Below, one piece after another: positions 34,611 to 44,193 of a stretch of 64,000 bases of DNA. Origin of the DNA: Salinibacterium sp. ZJ450 (lineage in GTDB: Bacteria; Actinomycetota; Actinomycetes; Actinomycetales; Microbacteriaceae); assembly GCF_011751885.2 (NCBI RefSeq), contig NZ_CP061771.1, positions 1,922,001-1,986,000 on the forward strand, given 5' to 3'. The notes under the pieces were generated by a model. The model was not told where the DNA came from and ran no database searches. It saw only the letters and a program-made list of their open reading frames with translations. A program made the position numbers and the translations under genes. Numbering within the stretch: the first letter of the stretch is position 1; each line of letters opens with the position of its first letter.

Positions 34611-35914
34611 GATGTGGTCTCTTCCGGTTGTGGCTCGAATGCTCTCTGCACGTCGATCAAGGCCTGGTCCCGTTCGACGAGCACCGTGGTGACACGCTTG
34701 CGTCGCCCCTCGGTGCGTTCCGCGGTGAGCACGAGGCCGCTGGTGGTGGCGGCAGAGCCGGGGTCGGGCAGTCTGCCCAGCACCTTGGTCAGCAGTCCGC
34801 CGACCGAGTCGACGTCATCGTCGTCCAGTTCCAGGCCGAACAAGTCGCCCAGCTCGTCAACCGGCAGGCGCGCGCTGACCCGGTAGATCCCGTCGCCCAG
34901 TTGCTGCACGTCAGGGACGTCGCGGTCGTACTCGTCGGAGATGTCGCCGACCAGCTCCTCGATCAGGTCTTCCATCGTCACGAGGCCGGCGATGCCGCCG
35001 TGCTCGTCGACGACCATCAGCAGGTGGTTGCTCTCCAGCTGCATCTGCCGCAGCGTGGCGTCGGCCTTCTTCGACTCGGGCACGAAGCTGGCCGGTCTGG
35101 CCAGGTCGCGGGCGGTGATCCGGTCGTAGTCGAGCGGTCGCTCGTAACTCAGGCGGGCGACATCCCGCAGATACAGGATGCCGAGCACCTCGTCGGCGTC
35201 CTTACCTTCCACGGGAACCCGCGATACGCCCTTGCTGAGGAACAGTCCGGTGGCGGCACTGATCGACGCGTCATCATCGATGGTGACCATGTCGGTGCGC
35301 GGGACCATCACCTCGCGCACCACCGTCTCGTTGAACTCGAAGATGGAGTGGATCAGCGCGCGGTCGTCCTCTTCGAGCACCCGCAGCTCGGTGGCCTCGT
35401 CGACCATGCTGAGCAGCTGCTGCTCGTTCGCGAACGCCACGGTCTTCGGCCGTCCGGGCGTCACCTTGTTGCCGAGGAACACCAGTGCGTTGGCGAGCGG
35501 GCCGAGCAGCACCCGGATGCCGCGGATCAGCAGCGCCGTGGAGCGCACCAGCACCTCGGGGTGCGCGCGGCCGACGCTGCGCGGGCTGGAGCCGACGAGC
35601 ACGAAGGATGCCGCGGTCATGATGAGTGCGCTCAGCAGCAGCGTGAGCCACCACTGGTCGACGGTGTACGCCAGCGCGAGGGTGACGAGCACGGCGGCGG
35701 TGGTCTCCGCCACGATGCGCATGAAGTTCAGCGCATTGATGTGGGCGCCGACGTCGGCTGCGATGGCGAGGATCGACTTGCGGGCTCGGCTGTGGTGGGC
35801 GAGCTCGACCAGGTCGTTGCGGCTGAGCGACGCCACCGCGGAGTCGGCGGCTGCGAGCAGACCGCCGAACGCGACGAGCACCACCGCGACCGCGATGAAG
35901 ACGGGGATCATCAT
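34607..35914 (-). CDS. CNNM/CorC-type membrane protein with CBS domains
   Basis: A 435-residue protein of the hemolysin C/CorC group: N-terminal DUF21 (CNNM) membrane domain with about four hydrophobic segments, then paired CBS motifs (VMVPRTDMVTIDDDASISAATGLF and ATLRQMQLESNHLLMVVDEHGGIAGLVTMEDLIEELVGDI) and a C-terminal transporter-associated domain (YRVSARLPVDELGDLFGLEL). Members are linked to Mg2+/Co2+ transport or efflux control. Despite the hemolysin name there is no evidence for toxicity. Located between ybeY (8 bp) and era (4-bp overlap). Confidence 0.92.
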   Translation of the reverse strand: MMIPVFIAVAVVLVAFGGLLAAADSAVASLSRNDLVELAHHSRARKSILAIAADVGAHINALNFMRIVAETTAAVLVTLALAYTVDQWWLTLLLSALIMTAASFVLVGSSPRSVGRAHPEVLVRSTALLIRGIRVLLGPLANALVFLGNKVTPGRPKTVAFANEQQLLSMVDEATELRVLEEDDRALIHSIFEFNETVVREVMVPRTDMVTIDDDASISAATGLFLSKGVSRVPVEGKDADEVLGILYLRDVARLSYERPLDYDRITARDLARPASFVPESKKADATLRQMQLESNHLLMVVDEHGGIAGLVTMEDLIEELVGDISDEYDRDVPDVQQLGDGIYRVSARLPVDELGDLFGLELDDDDVDSVGGLLTKVLGRLPDPGSAATTSGLVLTAERTEGRRKRVTTVLVERDQALIDVQRAFEPQPEETTS

Positions 35915-35921
35915 GGATGCG

Positions 35922-36383
35922 TTACTTCGACCGTTCCGTCATGTGGAATCCGATCAGGATGTCGCGCTGTAGCCCGAACATCTCCTTCTCCTCGTCCGGC
36001 TCCGCGTGGTCGAACCCGAGCAGGTGCAGCAGCCCGTGGGTGGTGAGCAGCAGCAGTTCCTCGAGCGTGGAGTGCCCGGCGGTCTCGGCCTGCGCTGCGG
36101 CCACCTGGGGGCAGAGCACGATGTCGCCGAGCAGTCCGGCGGGGGTGACGGCGTCCTCGGTGCCCGGGCGGAGCTCATCCATCGGGAAGCTCAGCACGTC
36201 GGTGGGGCCCGGCTCATCCATCCACTGCACATGCAGTTGCTCCATGGCGCCCTCGTCGACCAGCACGATCGCCAGCTCCGCCTCCGGGTGCACGTGCAGC
36301 TGATCGAGCGCGTACGCGGCCAGCCGCTGCAGGGCAGTTTCGTCGACCGCGATCGTCGATTCGTTGTTGATCTCAATGCTCAT
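35922..36383 (-). CDS. ybeY: Endoribonuclease YbeY
   Basis: Single-strand RNase for 16S rRNA 3-prime maturation and ribosome quality control, 153 residues from ATG 36383. The metal-binding motif [11 protein letters not shown] (H-x3-H-x5-H) is intact, and the preceding [11 protein letters not shown] segment is typical. A start 15 bp upstream would overlap phoH; the chosen start lies 2 bp after the phoH stop. Member of the conserved phoH-ybeY-CBS-era group. Confidence 0.95.
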   Translation of the reverse strand: MSIEINNESTIAVDETALQRLAAYALDQLHVHPEAELAIVLVDEGAMEQLHVQWMDEPGPTDVLSFPMDELRPGTEDAVTPAGLLGDIVLCPQVAAAQAETAGHSTLEELLLLTTHGLLHLLGFDHAEPDEEKEMFGLQRDILIGFHMTERSK

Positions 36384-36385
36384 GT

Positions 36386-37504
36386 CTAGCGTCCCCATCT
36401 GCGCTCGGGGCGCGGCGATCGTGATTGGTGGTCGCGCGGCGCGGCGCCGCGGCGTTCGGCCCGGTTGGCCGCCTCGACGGCTTCCGCGTGCGCCTGTTTG
36501 CGTTCGAACTTCTGCGCCTGCTTCTCGGCATCGAACTTGGTGTAGGCGTCGACGATGCGGCCGACCAGCGAGTGGCGGACGACGTCCTCGCTGGTCAATT
36601 CGGCAAAGTAGATGTCGTCGATGTTCCTCAGCACCCGCGTGACCAACTGCAGTCCGCTGGCGCCGAGCGGCAGGTCGACCTGGGTGATGTCACCGGTGAC
36701 CACCATCCTGGAGCCGAAGCCGAGCCGGGTGAGGAACATCTTTATCTGCTCCGGGGTGGTGTTCTGCGCCTCGTCCAGCACCACGAACGAGTCGTTCAGG
36801 GTGCGGCCGCGCATGTAGGCGAGCGGCGCCACCTCGACTGTGCCGGCCGCGAGCAGCTTGGGCACGAGCTCGGGATCCATCATCTCGTTCAGGGCGTCGT
36901 ACAGCGGCCGCAGATAGGGGTCGATCTTGTCGGTGAGCGTGCCGGGCAAGAAGCCCAGGCGCTCCCCCGCTTCCACGGCCGGCCGGGTGAGGATGATGCG
37001 GTTGACCTCTTTGCGCTGCAGCGCCTGCACCGCCTTGGCCATGGCCAGGTAGGTCTTGCCGGTACCGGCCGGGCCGATGCCGAAGACGATCGTGTTGTTA
37101 TCGATCGCGTCCACATAGTTCTTCTGCCCGAGCGTCTTCGGGCGGATGCTCTTGCCCCGGCTGGTGAGAATGGCCTGACTGAGCAGGTCGGCCGGGCTGC
37201 CCGCGCCGCTCTCCAGGATGCGGGCGGATCGTGTCACGTCGGCCTGTTCGAGATCGCTGCCGTTCTGCACCATCAGGATCAACTCCTCGACCAGTCGTCT
37301 GGCCGCTTGTACCTGACGCGGGTCACCGCTCAGGGAGATCTCATTGCCTCGTACGAGAACCTGCACGAGGGGAAACTGGCGTTCGATCGTGGTCAGCAGG
37401 CGGTCCTGCGGACCCAGCAACCGCACCATGGCGACGCCGTCGACCTGCATCTCGACGCGATCCTCTGGGGGCGTCGACGGGCGGGTGTTGTCGCTATCGA
37501 CCAA
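36386..37504 (-). CDS. phoH: PhoH-family ATPase
   Basis: RNA-associated P-loop ATPase, 372 residues. A TTG start at 37504, with GAAGAAGG upstream, overlaps the HIT gene by 11 bp; an internal ATG at 37450 is an alternative. Walker [14 protein letters not shown], Walker [15 protein letters not shown] and sensor [12 protein letters not shown] are clear. The N-terminal region ([33 protein letters not shown]) looks like a small nucleic-acid-binding domain. The C-terminal tail is rich in Arg and Ala. Confidence 0.95.
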   Translation of the reverse strand: MVDSDNTRPSTPPEDRVEMQVDGVAMVRLLGPQDRLLTTIERQFPLVQVLVRGNEISLSGDPRQVQAARRLVEELILMVQNGSDLEQADVTRSARILESGAGSPADLLSQAILTSRGKSIRPKTLGQKNYVDAIDNNTIVFGIGPAGTGKTYLAMAKAVQALQRKEVNRIILTRPAVEAGERLGFLPGTLTDKIDPYLRPLYDALNEMMDPELVPKLLAAGTVEVAPLAYMRGRTLNDSFVVLDEAQNTTPEQIKMFLTRLGFGSRMVVTGDITQVDLPLGASGLQLVTRVLRNIDDIYFAELTSEDVVRHSLVGRIVDAYTKFDAEKQAQKFERKQAHAEAVEAANRAERRGAAPRDHQSRSPRPERRWGR

Positions 37505-37838
37505 GTGAGCCTTCTTCGAGGGCGCCGCTCAGCACGTGCGCGTGGACATGGAACACGGTCTGACCGGATGACGGGCCCGTGTTGAAGATGAGGCGGAACT
37601 CGCCGTTGGCGTGTTCCTCGGCGATCTGCTGCGCCGTAGCCACGAGCTCGGCGAGCAACTGCGGGTCGCCCGCCGCGAGTTCCACCACGTTGGCGTAGTC
37701 CTCGGTTTTCGGCACCACGAGGATGTGGACCGGCGCCTTGGGGGCGATATCGCGGAACGCGATCATCCGGTCGGTCTCCAGCACGATGTCGGCTGGAATC
37801 TCGCGGTCAATGATGCGCGAGAAGATCGAAGTGCTCAT
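37494..37838 (-). CDS. HIT-family nucleotide-binding protein
   Basis: Histidine-triad hydrolase of 114 residues (HINT/PKCI-like). The catalytic motif HVHAHVL is present near the C-terminus, preceded by FNTGPSSGQTVFH; the N-terminal SIFSRIIDREIPADIVLETDRMIAF is standard. It probably hydrolyses adenosine phosphoramidates or AMP-linked compounds. First gene of the HIT-phoH-ybeY run, divergent from the sensor kinase at 37929. Confidence 0.94.
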   Translation of the reverse strand: MSTSIFSRIIDREIPADIVLETDRMIAFRDIAPKAPVHILVVPKTEDYANVVELAAGDPQLLAELVATAQQIAEEHANGEFRLIFNTGPSSGQTVFHVHAHVLSGALEEGSLGR

Positions 37839-37928
37839 GTGCCCATCTTAACCGGGTGGGGTTATCCCCCGCGGAAGTTTCGTGATGGCCCGGTCGAGCG
37901 GCGGGCGCGGCGCCAATACGGTTGAGAC

Positions 37929-39179
37929 ATGAGGAAAGCCGCGCTATCGACCTGGGTCTCGGCGATCGACCTGCTGCTCGACGCGATTCTCGGCGCAATC
38001 TGGCTGACGATCATGCTGACGCTGCTGATCACCGGGGTGTCCCTGCTGCCCGTGCTCGGCATCGGCATCCTGTTGATCTTCGCCGCCGCGCTGCTGACCC
38101 GGTTCACCGGCACCGTCGAACGGCTGCGCGCGAACGCGATCTACGGCCTCGATATCGCACCCGCACCGCGCAAGCCGTCGTCGATGACCGGCTGGCGGCG
38201 ACCGTTCAGCCAGGCCGCGCTCGACCTCACCACGGTCAGCACCTGGCGCATCATGCTGCACCACCTGGTCAGCGCGGTGCTCGGCTATCTGGTCTTCATG
38301 CTGGCGGTGTGGGCGGTCGTCAACGCTGTGCTGCTCATCATCTACCCGTCCGAGGATCCGGCCGGCCTCACGCTGCTGGTCCCGGTGCTGCAGGACTGGC
38401 TCGGCGCCGCCGGACGACCCTGGGCGATCATCATCGGCGTCATCCTGATCGGCGCGGTGCCGCTGCTGATCTACTTCGCCGGGCACTTCGACCGGTCGAT
38501 CCTCGCCCCCCTGCTCGGGCCGCCGGTGGTCGACGAACTGGAACAGCGCATCGAAACCCTGGCGGATGCCCGTCAGGGTGCGGTTGACGCCGCCACCTCG
38601 GAGCGCCTGCGGATTGAACGCGACCTGCACGACGGGGTGCAGCCCCGGCTGGTCTCCGTCGCGATGACCCTGGGGATGGCGCGAAACAAGTTCGAGAGCG
38701 ACCCGGCCGCTGCCCTCGCCCTGGTGGAGCGGGCGCACGAGGACGCCAAGGACGCCATCACCGACCTGCGGCAACTCGCGCGCGGCATCCACCCTGCGGT
38801 GCTCACCGACCGCGGCCTGGATGCGTCGTTGTCAGCGCTCGCCTCCCGCTGTGTGGTGCCGACCAGCGTGTCGTTCCGACTGCCGTCACGGCCGCCGGCC
38901 GAGATTGAGGCGGTCATCTACTTCACCGTCGCCGAATCGCTCACCAATGTGGCGAAGCACTCGGGAGCCACGCTCTGCCACGTCGACGTGACCTACGAGA
39001 GCGGTCGGATCCTGGCCACGGTCACCGACAACGGCCGGGGTGGCGCCGCCATTCCGCCGGCCGGCGGCGGCCTGTCTGGCATGCGCGATCGGGTGCGGTC
39101 CGCCCGCGGCTCGCTGCGGGTCGACAGCCCGACCGGCGGCCCAACCATCGTCACTGTGGAGGTGCCATGCGTGTTGTAA
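37929..39179 (+). CDS. Sensor histidine kinase (HisKA_3)
   Basis: Membrane kinase of 416 residues with four hydrophobic segments in the first 190 residues. Two are close to the N-terminus (AILGAIWLTIMLTLLITGVS, LPVLGIGILLIFAAALL) and two lie around an extracellular loop of about 30 residues. The phosphoacceptor motif is ERDLHDGVQPRLVSVAM, followed by LARGIHPAVLTDRGL and ATPase boxes TVAESLTNVAKHS and GGGLSGMRDRV. The order with the overlapping response regulator and a DUF4097 protein suggests one envelope-sensing operon. Confidence 0.93.
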   Translation: MRKAALSTWVSAIDLLLDAILGAIWLTIMLTLLITGVSLLPVLGIGILLIFAAALLTRFTGTVERLRANAIYGLDIAPAPRKPSSMTGWRRPFSQAALDLTTVSTWRIMLHHLVSAVLGYLVFMLAVWAVVNAVLLIIYPSEDPAGLTLLVPVLQDWLGAAGRPWAIIIGVILIGAVPLLIYFAGHFDRSILAPLLGPPVVDELEQRIETLADARQGAVDAATSERLRIERDLHDGVQPRLVSVAMTLGMARNKFESDPAAALALVERAHEDAKDAITDLRQLARGIHPAVLTDRGLDASLSALASRCVVPTSVSFRLPSRPPAEIEAVIYFTVAESLTNVAKHSGATLCHVDVTYESGRILATVTDNGRGGAAIPPAGGGLSGMRDRVRSARGSLRVDSPTGGPTIVTVEVPCVL

Positions 39180-39817
39180 TCGCCGAGGACTCGGTTCTGC
39201 TTCGAGCCGGCCTTGAACTGCTGCTCACCGATGCCGGACATGAGGTGGTGGCCGCGGTGGACGAACCCAACGCCCTGCTCGCCGCCGTGAACGAACACGC
39301 GCCAGACCTGGCAATCGTTGACGTGCGGATGCCGCCGACGTTCACCGACGAGGGAGTGCGGGCCGCCGCGCTGATGCGTGCCCAGAACCCGGAGGTCAAG
39401 GTGCTGGTGCTCTCCCAGTACGTCGAGGAGCGCTACGCCAGCGAACTCATCGCCGGCGGCACCAGCGGTTTCGGCTACATGCTGAAGGACCGCGTCGCCG
39501 ACGTCAACGAGTTCCTCTCCGCGGTTGACCGGGTCGGCTCCGGCGGCACGGCGCTCGACCCCGAAGTCGTCTCGCAGATCGTGATCCGCTCCCGCCGCAC
39601 CGACGGCCTCGAGCGGCTCACCGAACGGGAGAACGCCGTGATGAAACTCGTCGCGGAAGGCCGCTCGAACCAGGCCATTGCCGCCGCACTGTTCATCGGC
39701 GAAGGATCAGTGGAAAAGCACATCACCGCCATCTTCAGCAAGCTCAACCTGCCCGCCGAGGACAGCGGAAACCGCCGCGTGCTCGCCGTGTTGCGCTACC
39801 TCGAGAGCGCCCGCTAG
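39167..39817 (+). CDS. NarL-family response regulator
   Basis: Partner of the kinase whose end it overlaps by 13 bp; 216 residues. Receiver domain with VIAEDS acidic pair, Asp in AIVDVRMPP and Lys in GYMLKDRV. The C-terminal LuxR-type helix-turn-helix reads LTERENAVMKLVAEGRSNQAIA and VEKHITAIFSKLNL. Followed 46 bp later by the DUF4097 membrane protein gene. Confidence 0.94.
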   Translation: MRVVIAEDSVLLRAGLELLLTDAGHEVVAAVDEPNALLAAVNEHAPDLAIVDVRMPPTFTDEGVRAAALMRAQNPEVKVLVLSQYVEERYASELIAGGTSGFGYMLKDRVADVNEFLSAVDRVGSGGTALDPEVVSQIVIRSRRTDGLERLTERENAVMKLVAEGRSNQAIAAALFIGEGSVEKHITAIFSKLNLPAEDSGNRRVLAVLRYLESAR

Positions 39818-39863
39818 GCCGCCCGGCCGCACACCCTCACCTCCCCAAACAGGAAGAATCGCC

Positions 39864-40706
39864 ATGTCTACCCAGGTACCAGCGCCCGTCCAGCCGACCC
39901 CGCGCAAGTCGCATGCGTTGCGCACGACGCTCATCGTGATCGGCTCGGTGCTGCTCCTGCTGCTGATCGCGTCCGTCATCGTGAACATCGTGACCGCGCT
40001 GACCCGCACCGACGCGTCCGGCACCTACGAGGTAGGTGAATCGTTCGAGTCGATCCGACTCGACGCGGACGCCAGCGATGTCGATGTCAGCTTCGCGGAT
40101 GTCAATGAGCCGACCATCACGTTCGACCAAACCGACTCCAACCGGGCGGTCACCTTCGAGCAGGGCGTGCGCGGTGATGAACTGCGCATCGTGGCGAACA
40201 GCCGTGGCGGGTTCTTCCCGTTCGGTTTCTGGCCGTGGGGCGTCAGCGACTCGTCCACGATCGACCTGGTACTGCCGGAAGCCATGAACGATGGCTCGCT
40301 GTCGCTCGACCTGACGAGCGCCGCGGGGAACATGAGCGTTGACGGCGACTTCGCCGATGTGACCGTCTCACTCACCGCCGGCAACCTCGATCTCGTCGGA
40401 TCCGCCGACGTCGCCACCCTGGAGTCGACCGCCGGCAACGTGCGTATCGATGACTTCACGGCCACCGAGCTGACCGTGGACTCCACGGCCGGCGATGTGA
40501 GGGTCGAGTTGACCGAGCTGCCCGATGAGCTGCGGTTCTCCTCGGTGGCCGGCAATCAGGAAGTCGTGCTTCCCGACGGCGAGTACCGGATCAACACCGA
40601 CACCGTGGCCGGCAATGTGACCATCGACGTACCGAGCGACCCGAATGCGGAGCGGGTCTACCACTTCGAGTCGGTGGCGGGCGACATCCGAATCTTGAAC
40701 CGGTAG
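39864..40706 (+). CDS. Membrane-anchored DUF4097 (adhesin-like beta-repeat) protein
   Basis: A 280-residue protein from ATG 39864 with one transmembrane helix (TTLIVIGSVLLLLLIASVIV) and an extracellular right-handed beta domain. Repeats include LTSAAGNMSVDGDFADVTVS, LTAGNLDLVGSADVATLEST, AGNVRIDDFTATELTVDSTA and VAGNVTIDVP, the hallmark of DUF4097. Such proteins often follow envelope-stress two-component systems. A role as a surface sensor or scaffold for the adjacent kinase is inference. It is convergent with rsmE; the stops are 2 bp apart. Confidence 0.85.
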   Translation: MSTQVPAPVQPTPRKSHALRTTLIVIGSVLLLLLIASVIVNIVTALTRTDASGTYEVGESFESIRLDADASDVDVSFADVNEPTITFDQTDSNRAVTFEQGVRGDELRIVANSRGGFFPFGFWPWGVSDSSTIDLVLPEAMNDGSLSLDLTSAAGNMSVDGDFADVTVSLTAGNLDLVGSADVATLESTAGNVRIDDFTATELTVDSTAGDVRVELTELPDELRFSSVAGNQEVVLPDGEYRINTDTVAGNVTIDVPSDPNAERVYHFESVAGDIRILNR

Positions 40707-40708
40707 CC

Positions 40709-41446
40709 CTACCAGCGCCCCAGCATGGCGCTCAGCACGGCGACCGCCGCGGGGCCGGCGGTCGACGTGCGCAACACGTGCTCGCCAAGGCGAACCACCG
40801 ACGCCCCGCCGGCTCGCAGCAGGTCGAGTTCGGCGGGGGCGATCCCGCCCTCCGGACCCACCACGAGCAGCAGGTCGCGCTCGTCTGGCCCGCCGCCATC
40901 GCGGAACAGCTCGGTGAGCGCGATCTCCCCGGTCGGGTCGAGCACGATCAGCCGCTCGGGTCTGGCGGCGAGCTGCTTGGTGGAGTGCAGCTCGGTCACC
41001 TCGGGCAGCCAGGCGCGCATCGACTGTTTGGTCGCCTCCCGCACGATGCTGGCCCACCGCTCCCGGCCCTTGGCCAGCTTCTGACCCTCCCACCGGCTGA
41101 TCGAGCGCTGCGCGGCCCACGGCAGCACCGCGTCGATGCCGAGTTCGGTGGCGGCCTGCACGGCGAGCTCGTCACGGTCGCCCTTGGCCAGCGCCTGCGC
41201 CAGCGCCAGCCGCGGGGTCGGCGGCGCCAGCTCGGTCACCGTCTCGACCCGCAGGGCGAGGCGCGCGGCATCCGCTTCGGTGATTTCGCCGTTGACGACG
41301 AGGCCGGTCCCGTTGCCGATCGACAACTGTTCACCGACCCGCATCCGGCTCACCGTGACGGCGTGCTTCGCCTCGGCGCCGGTCAGCTCCACCGTGCCGC
41401 CGACGACTGCCGTCTGGAGCGCCTCGTTCAGGTAGAAGTGCGCCAC
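40709..41446 (-). CDS. rsmE: 16S rRNA (uracil(1498)-N(3))-methyltransferase
   Basis: SPOUT-class methyltransferase of 245 residues acting on 16S rRNA U1498. The N-terminal PUA-like domain (HAVTVSRMRVGEQLSIGNGTG) precedes the knotted SAM-binding fold with LLLVVGPEGGIAPAELDLL and VVRLGEHVLRTSTAGPAAVA. It follows dnaJ by 4 bp, as is usual in hrcA-dnaJ-rsmE clusters of Actinobacteria. Confidence 0.95.
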   Translation of the reverse strand: MAHFYLNEALQTAVVGGTVELTGAEAKHAVTVSRMRVGEQLSIGNGTGLVVNGEITEADAARLALRVETVTELAPPTPRLALAQALAKGDRDELAVQAATELGIDAVLPWAAQRSISRWEGQKLAKGRERWASIVREATKQSMRAWLPEVTELHSTKQLAARPERLIVLDPTGEIALTELFRDGGGPDERDLLLVVGPEGGIAPAELDLLRAGGASVVRLGEHVLRTSTAGPAAVAVLSAMLGRW

Positions 41447-41450
41447 CGGG

Positions 41451-42554
41451 CTAGATGTTCAGAAACCGGTCGCGCAGCTTGGTGAACAGACCCTGCTGGA
41501 AGTGCGCCAACTTCGGCGGCTCCTGCCGGTGCTTCTGCGCGAACTGCCTGATGAGGTCTTCTTCCTTGCGGTTGAGTTTCATCGGCGTGACAACCTGCAC
41601 ACCGATGCGCAGGTCGCCTCGGCCGACACCGCGCAGGTGCGTGATGCCGCGATCCTTGATCGTGATCACTTCGGCGCTTTGCGTGCCTGGCTTGATGTCG
41701 ATAGCCACGTCACCGTCGAGGGTCTGCAGCGTGGTCGACGTGCCGAGGATCGCGTCTGCCATCGACACCTCGAGGGTGGCGAGCAGGTCGTCGCCGTTGC
41801 GGCTGAAGGTGTCATGGTGGCGCACCTTGATTTCGAGGTACAGGTCGCCTCGCGGGCCGCCGGCCTGGCCGACCTCGCCCTGGCCCGGCATCTGCAGCCG
41901 AACGCCGGTGTCGACGCCCGCCGGAATGTCGACGGAGATCGTGCGACGGGCGCGCACCCGGCCCTGGCCGGCGCAGCTCGGGCACGGGTTCGGGATGACG
42001 GTGCCGTAGCCGCGGCAGGTGCCGCACGGGTTCGACGTCATCACGTTGCCGAGCAGGCTGCGAACCGCGCGCTGGATGGTGCCGGTGCCGTGGCAGATGT
42101 CGCAGGTGACGGGCGACGTGCCCGGCGCGCAGCATGAGCCGTTGCAGGTCTCGCAGAGCACCGCGGTGTCCACCTCGATGTCGCGCTTGGTGCCGAACAC
42201 CACCTCGTCGAGGTCGACCTCGACCCGAAGCAGGGCGTCCTGTCCCCGCTCGCGGCGTGATCGGGGACCGCGACCGCCGCCGGCGCCCGAGCCGAAGAAG
42301 GTCTCGAAGATGTCGCCGAACCCGCCGAAGCCGGCTCCGCCGAAGCTCGGTTGCGGGCCGAGGTCGTACTGCTGGCGCTGCTGCGGGTCACTCAGCACGT
42401 CGTAGGCGTGCGTGACGAGCTTGAACCGCTCCGAGGCGTCCGGGCTGGGGTTCACGTCGGGGTGTAATTCCCGGGCAAGGCGGCGATAGGCCTTCTTGAT
42501 CTCGTCGGGGCTTGCGTTGCGATCGACGCCCAAGACGTCGTAATGGTCTGCCAC
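41451..42554 (-). CDS. dnaJ: Chaperone protein DnaJ (DnaJ2)
   Basis: Hsp40 co-chaperone of DnaK, 367 residues. J domain with the HPD tripeptide ([19 protein letters not shown]), a Gly/Phe-rich region ([20 protein letters not shown]), then the zinc-finger region and C-terminal substrate domain. Four CxxC pairs are present, but the first reads CETCNGSC rather than CxxCxGxG, so the usual final glycine is a cysteine there. The start overlaps the hrcA stop by 1 bp, making it part of the HrcA-controlled unit. Confidence 0.95.
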   Translation of the reverse strand: MADHYDVLGVDRNASPDEIKKAYRRLARELHPDVNPSPDASERFKLVTHAYDVLSDPQQRQQYDLGPQPSFGGAGFGGFGDIFETFFGSGAGGGRGPRSRRERGQDALLRVEVDLDEVVFGTKRDIEVDTAVLCETCNGSCCAPGTSPVTCDICHGTGTIQRAVRSLLGNVMTSNPCGTCRGYGTVIPNPCPSCAGQGRVRARRTISVDIPAGVDTGVRLQMPGQGEVGQAGGPRGDLYLEIKVRHHDTFSRNGDDLLATLEVSMADAILGTSTTLQTLDGDVAIDIKPGTQSAEVITIKDRGITHLRGVGRGDLRIGVQVVTPMKLNRKEEDLIRQFAQKHRQEPPKLAHFQQGLFTKLRDRFLNI

Positions 42555-43582
42555 TACCTGGTTTCCTCACCGAGCAGCCGCGAGAGGTAGCGAGCTACCG
42601 CCCGTACAGCTGCCATATTGTTTGAATAGTCCATGCGGGTCGGCCCGAGCACGCCGAGACGCGCGAGGCCGGTTTCGGATGACGCGTAGCCGCTGGTCAG
42701 CACCGAGGCGTCGGCGAGCCCGAATTCCGCGTTCTCCCGCCCGATGCTCACCGTGACGGTGCTCGGGTCGATTCCCATTTCATGGAAGAGCTTCAGCAAG
42801 GTCACCTGTTCTTCGATGGCCTCGAGCACAGGATAAAGGTTGCCGCTGAAGTCTTCCTCTGTGCGCACCAGATTGGCGGTGCCCGCCATCACCAGCCGGT
42901 CGTGGCGGTTGGCCGCCACCTGTTCGATCAGGCTGTTCGCCACCTGGGCCACCACGCCGGCGCGCTCCGGCGAGAACCGGTCGGTCAGCGAGCCCAGTAG
43001 CCCGGTCGACTCTGCCAGCGACTTACCGACGATCGCACCGTTGATCTTGGCCCGCAGCTCGCCGAGGAACACCTCATCGGGTGCCTCCGCAATGTCGATC
43101 ACGGCCTGATCGACGCGGCCACGGTCGGTGATCAGCACGCTCATCACCCGGGTTGAGCCGATCGGCACCAGTTCCACGTGCCGGACGCGGGCCGCGGAGA
43201 ACGACGGGTACTGCACGAGCGCCACCTGGCTAGTCAGCTGGGACAGCAGCCGTACCGCCCGCGACAGCACGTCGTCGAGGTCTGCGGACTGGCCGAGGAA
43301 GGTTTCGATGGCGGTGCGCTGGGCGTTGGTGAGCGGCTGGAGGTCGGCCAACTGGTCGACGAAGACCCGGTAGCCCTTGTCTGTGGGAATCCGGCCCGAC
43401 GACGTATGCGGCGCCGTGATCAGTTCCTCTTCTTCCAGCAGCGCCATGTCGTTGCGAATCGTCGCCGCCGACACCCCAAACGCATGCCGTTCCACGATCG
43501 ACTTCGAGCCGACCGGTTCGCGCGAGGCGACATAGTCCTGCACGATCACGCGCAGCACTTCAAGACTGCGTTCAGAAGCCAT
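42554..43582 (-). CDS. hrcA: Heat-inducible transcription repressor HrcA
   Basis: Repressor of the CIRCE regulon, 342 residues. N-terminal winged helix: [32 protein letters not shown]-like and dimerisation domains follow ([39 protein letters not shown]). A CIRCE-type inverted repeat sits 37-63 bp upstream of the ATG, so it should repress itself and the coupled dnaJ. Confidence 0.96.
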   Translation of the reverse strand: MASERSLEVLRVIVQDYVASREPVGSKSIVERHAFGVSAATIRNDMALLEEEELITAPHTSSGRIPTDKGYRVFVDQLADLQPLTNAQRTAIETFLGQSADLDDVLSRAVRLLSQLTSQVALVQYPSFSAARVRHVELVPIGSTRVMSVLITDRGRVDQAVIDIAEAPDEVFLGELRAKINGAIVGKSLAESTGLLGSLTDRFSPERAGVVAQVANSLIEQVAANRHDRLVMAGTANLVRTEEDFSGNLYPVLEAIEEQVTLLKLFHEMGIDPSTVTVSIGRENAEFGLADASVLTSGYASSETGLARLGVLGPTRMDYSNNMAAVRAVARYLSRLLGEETR

Positions 43583-43618
43583 GTCTCACCATCCTTCGCC
43601 GCTCACTCCCGTGCCCCT

Positions 43619-43645
43619 CTGGCACTCCCAATCGGAGACTGCCAA
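43619..43645 (-). promoter_or_regulatory. CIRCE operator upstream of hrcA
   Basis: On the minus strand TTGGCAGTC and GAGTGCCAG are separated by 9 nt, matching the CIRCE pattern TTAGCACTC-N9-GAGTGCTAA with the G/C substitutions common in high-G+C genomes. It is placed directly before hrcA. Confidence 0.85.
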
Positions 43646-43786
43646 TTCTACCGCGAGGAAGCGCGTGGCGGTGATTGCCACGACACAGCCGAGGCGCTAG
43701 CTTGTGACTGATCGCCGCCACACCCCCATCCGGGGGCGTTCGGAGCGCACCGAAGCGATTCCCTGCTCAACCGGAAGGCACCCACC

Positions 43787-44170
43787 ATGACTGACCCCAA
43801 CGCACAGCCGGCACAGCCCGTGGTTCCGCTGACGGAGGCCGAGGACAAGCAGTGGGCGTCGTTCGCGCACCTCGGCGGCATCCTGAGCTTTGTGCCCGCC
43901 CTCATCATCTACCTGGTGTTCAAGGATCGCGGCGCGTTCACCCGTCAGGAGGCGAAGGAAGCGCTCAACTTCCAGATCACGCTGGTGCTGGCCTACGTGG
44001 CGCTCTGGATCCTCGGCGCCATCCTGCTCTTCTTCGTGATCGGCCTGCTGATCTGGAACGCCACCTGGCTGGTCTGGGTCGCCGGCGTGATCTTCTCCAT
44101 CCTCGGCTTCGTATCGGCGAAGGATGGCACGGCGTACCGCTACCCGTTCAACATCCGGTTCATCAAGTAG
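43787..44170 (+). CDS. DUF4870 membrane protein (first of a tandem pair)
   Basis: A 127-residue protein with a short polar N-terminus (MTDPNAQPAQPVVPL) and the DUF4870 core: DKQWASFAHLGGILSFVPALIIYLVFKDRGAFTRQEAKEALNFQIT, followed by two further hydrophobic helices. A GGAAGG site precedes the ATG. It is divergent from hrcA. Function is unknown; related Tic20-like small membrane proteins are of uncertain role. A paralogue follows 24 bp downstream. Confidence 0.88.
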   Translation: MTDPNAQPAQPVVPLTEAEDKQWASFAHLGGILSFVPALIIYLVFKDRGAFTRQEAKEALNFQITLVLAYVALWILGAILLFFVIGLLIWNATWLVWVAGVIFSILGFVSAKDGTAYRYPFNIRFIK

Positions 44171-44193
44171 CAGCCGACTGCTTTAATGAGGGC

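Noticed and set aside
34607-35914. Hemolysin or toxin annotation for the CBS-domain protein
   Set aside because: The family name is historical; the DUF21 plus CBS plus CorC architecture indicates a cation-related membrane protein.
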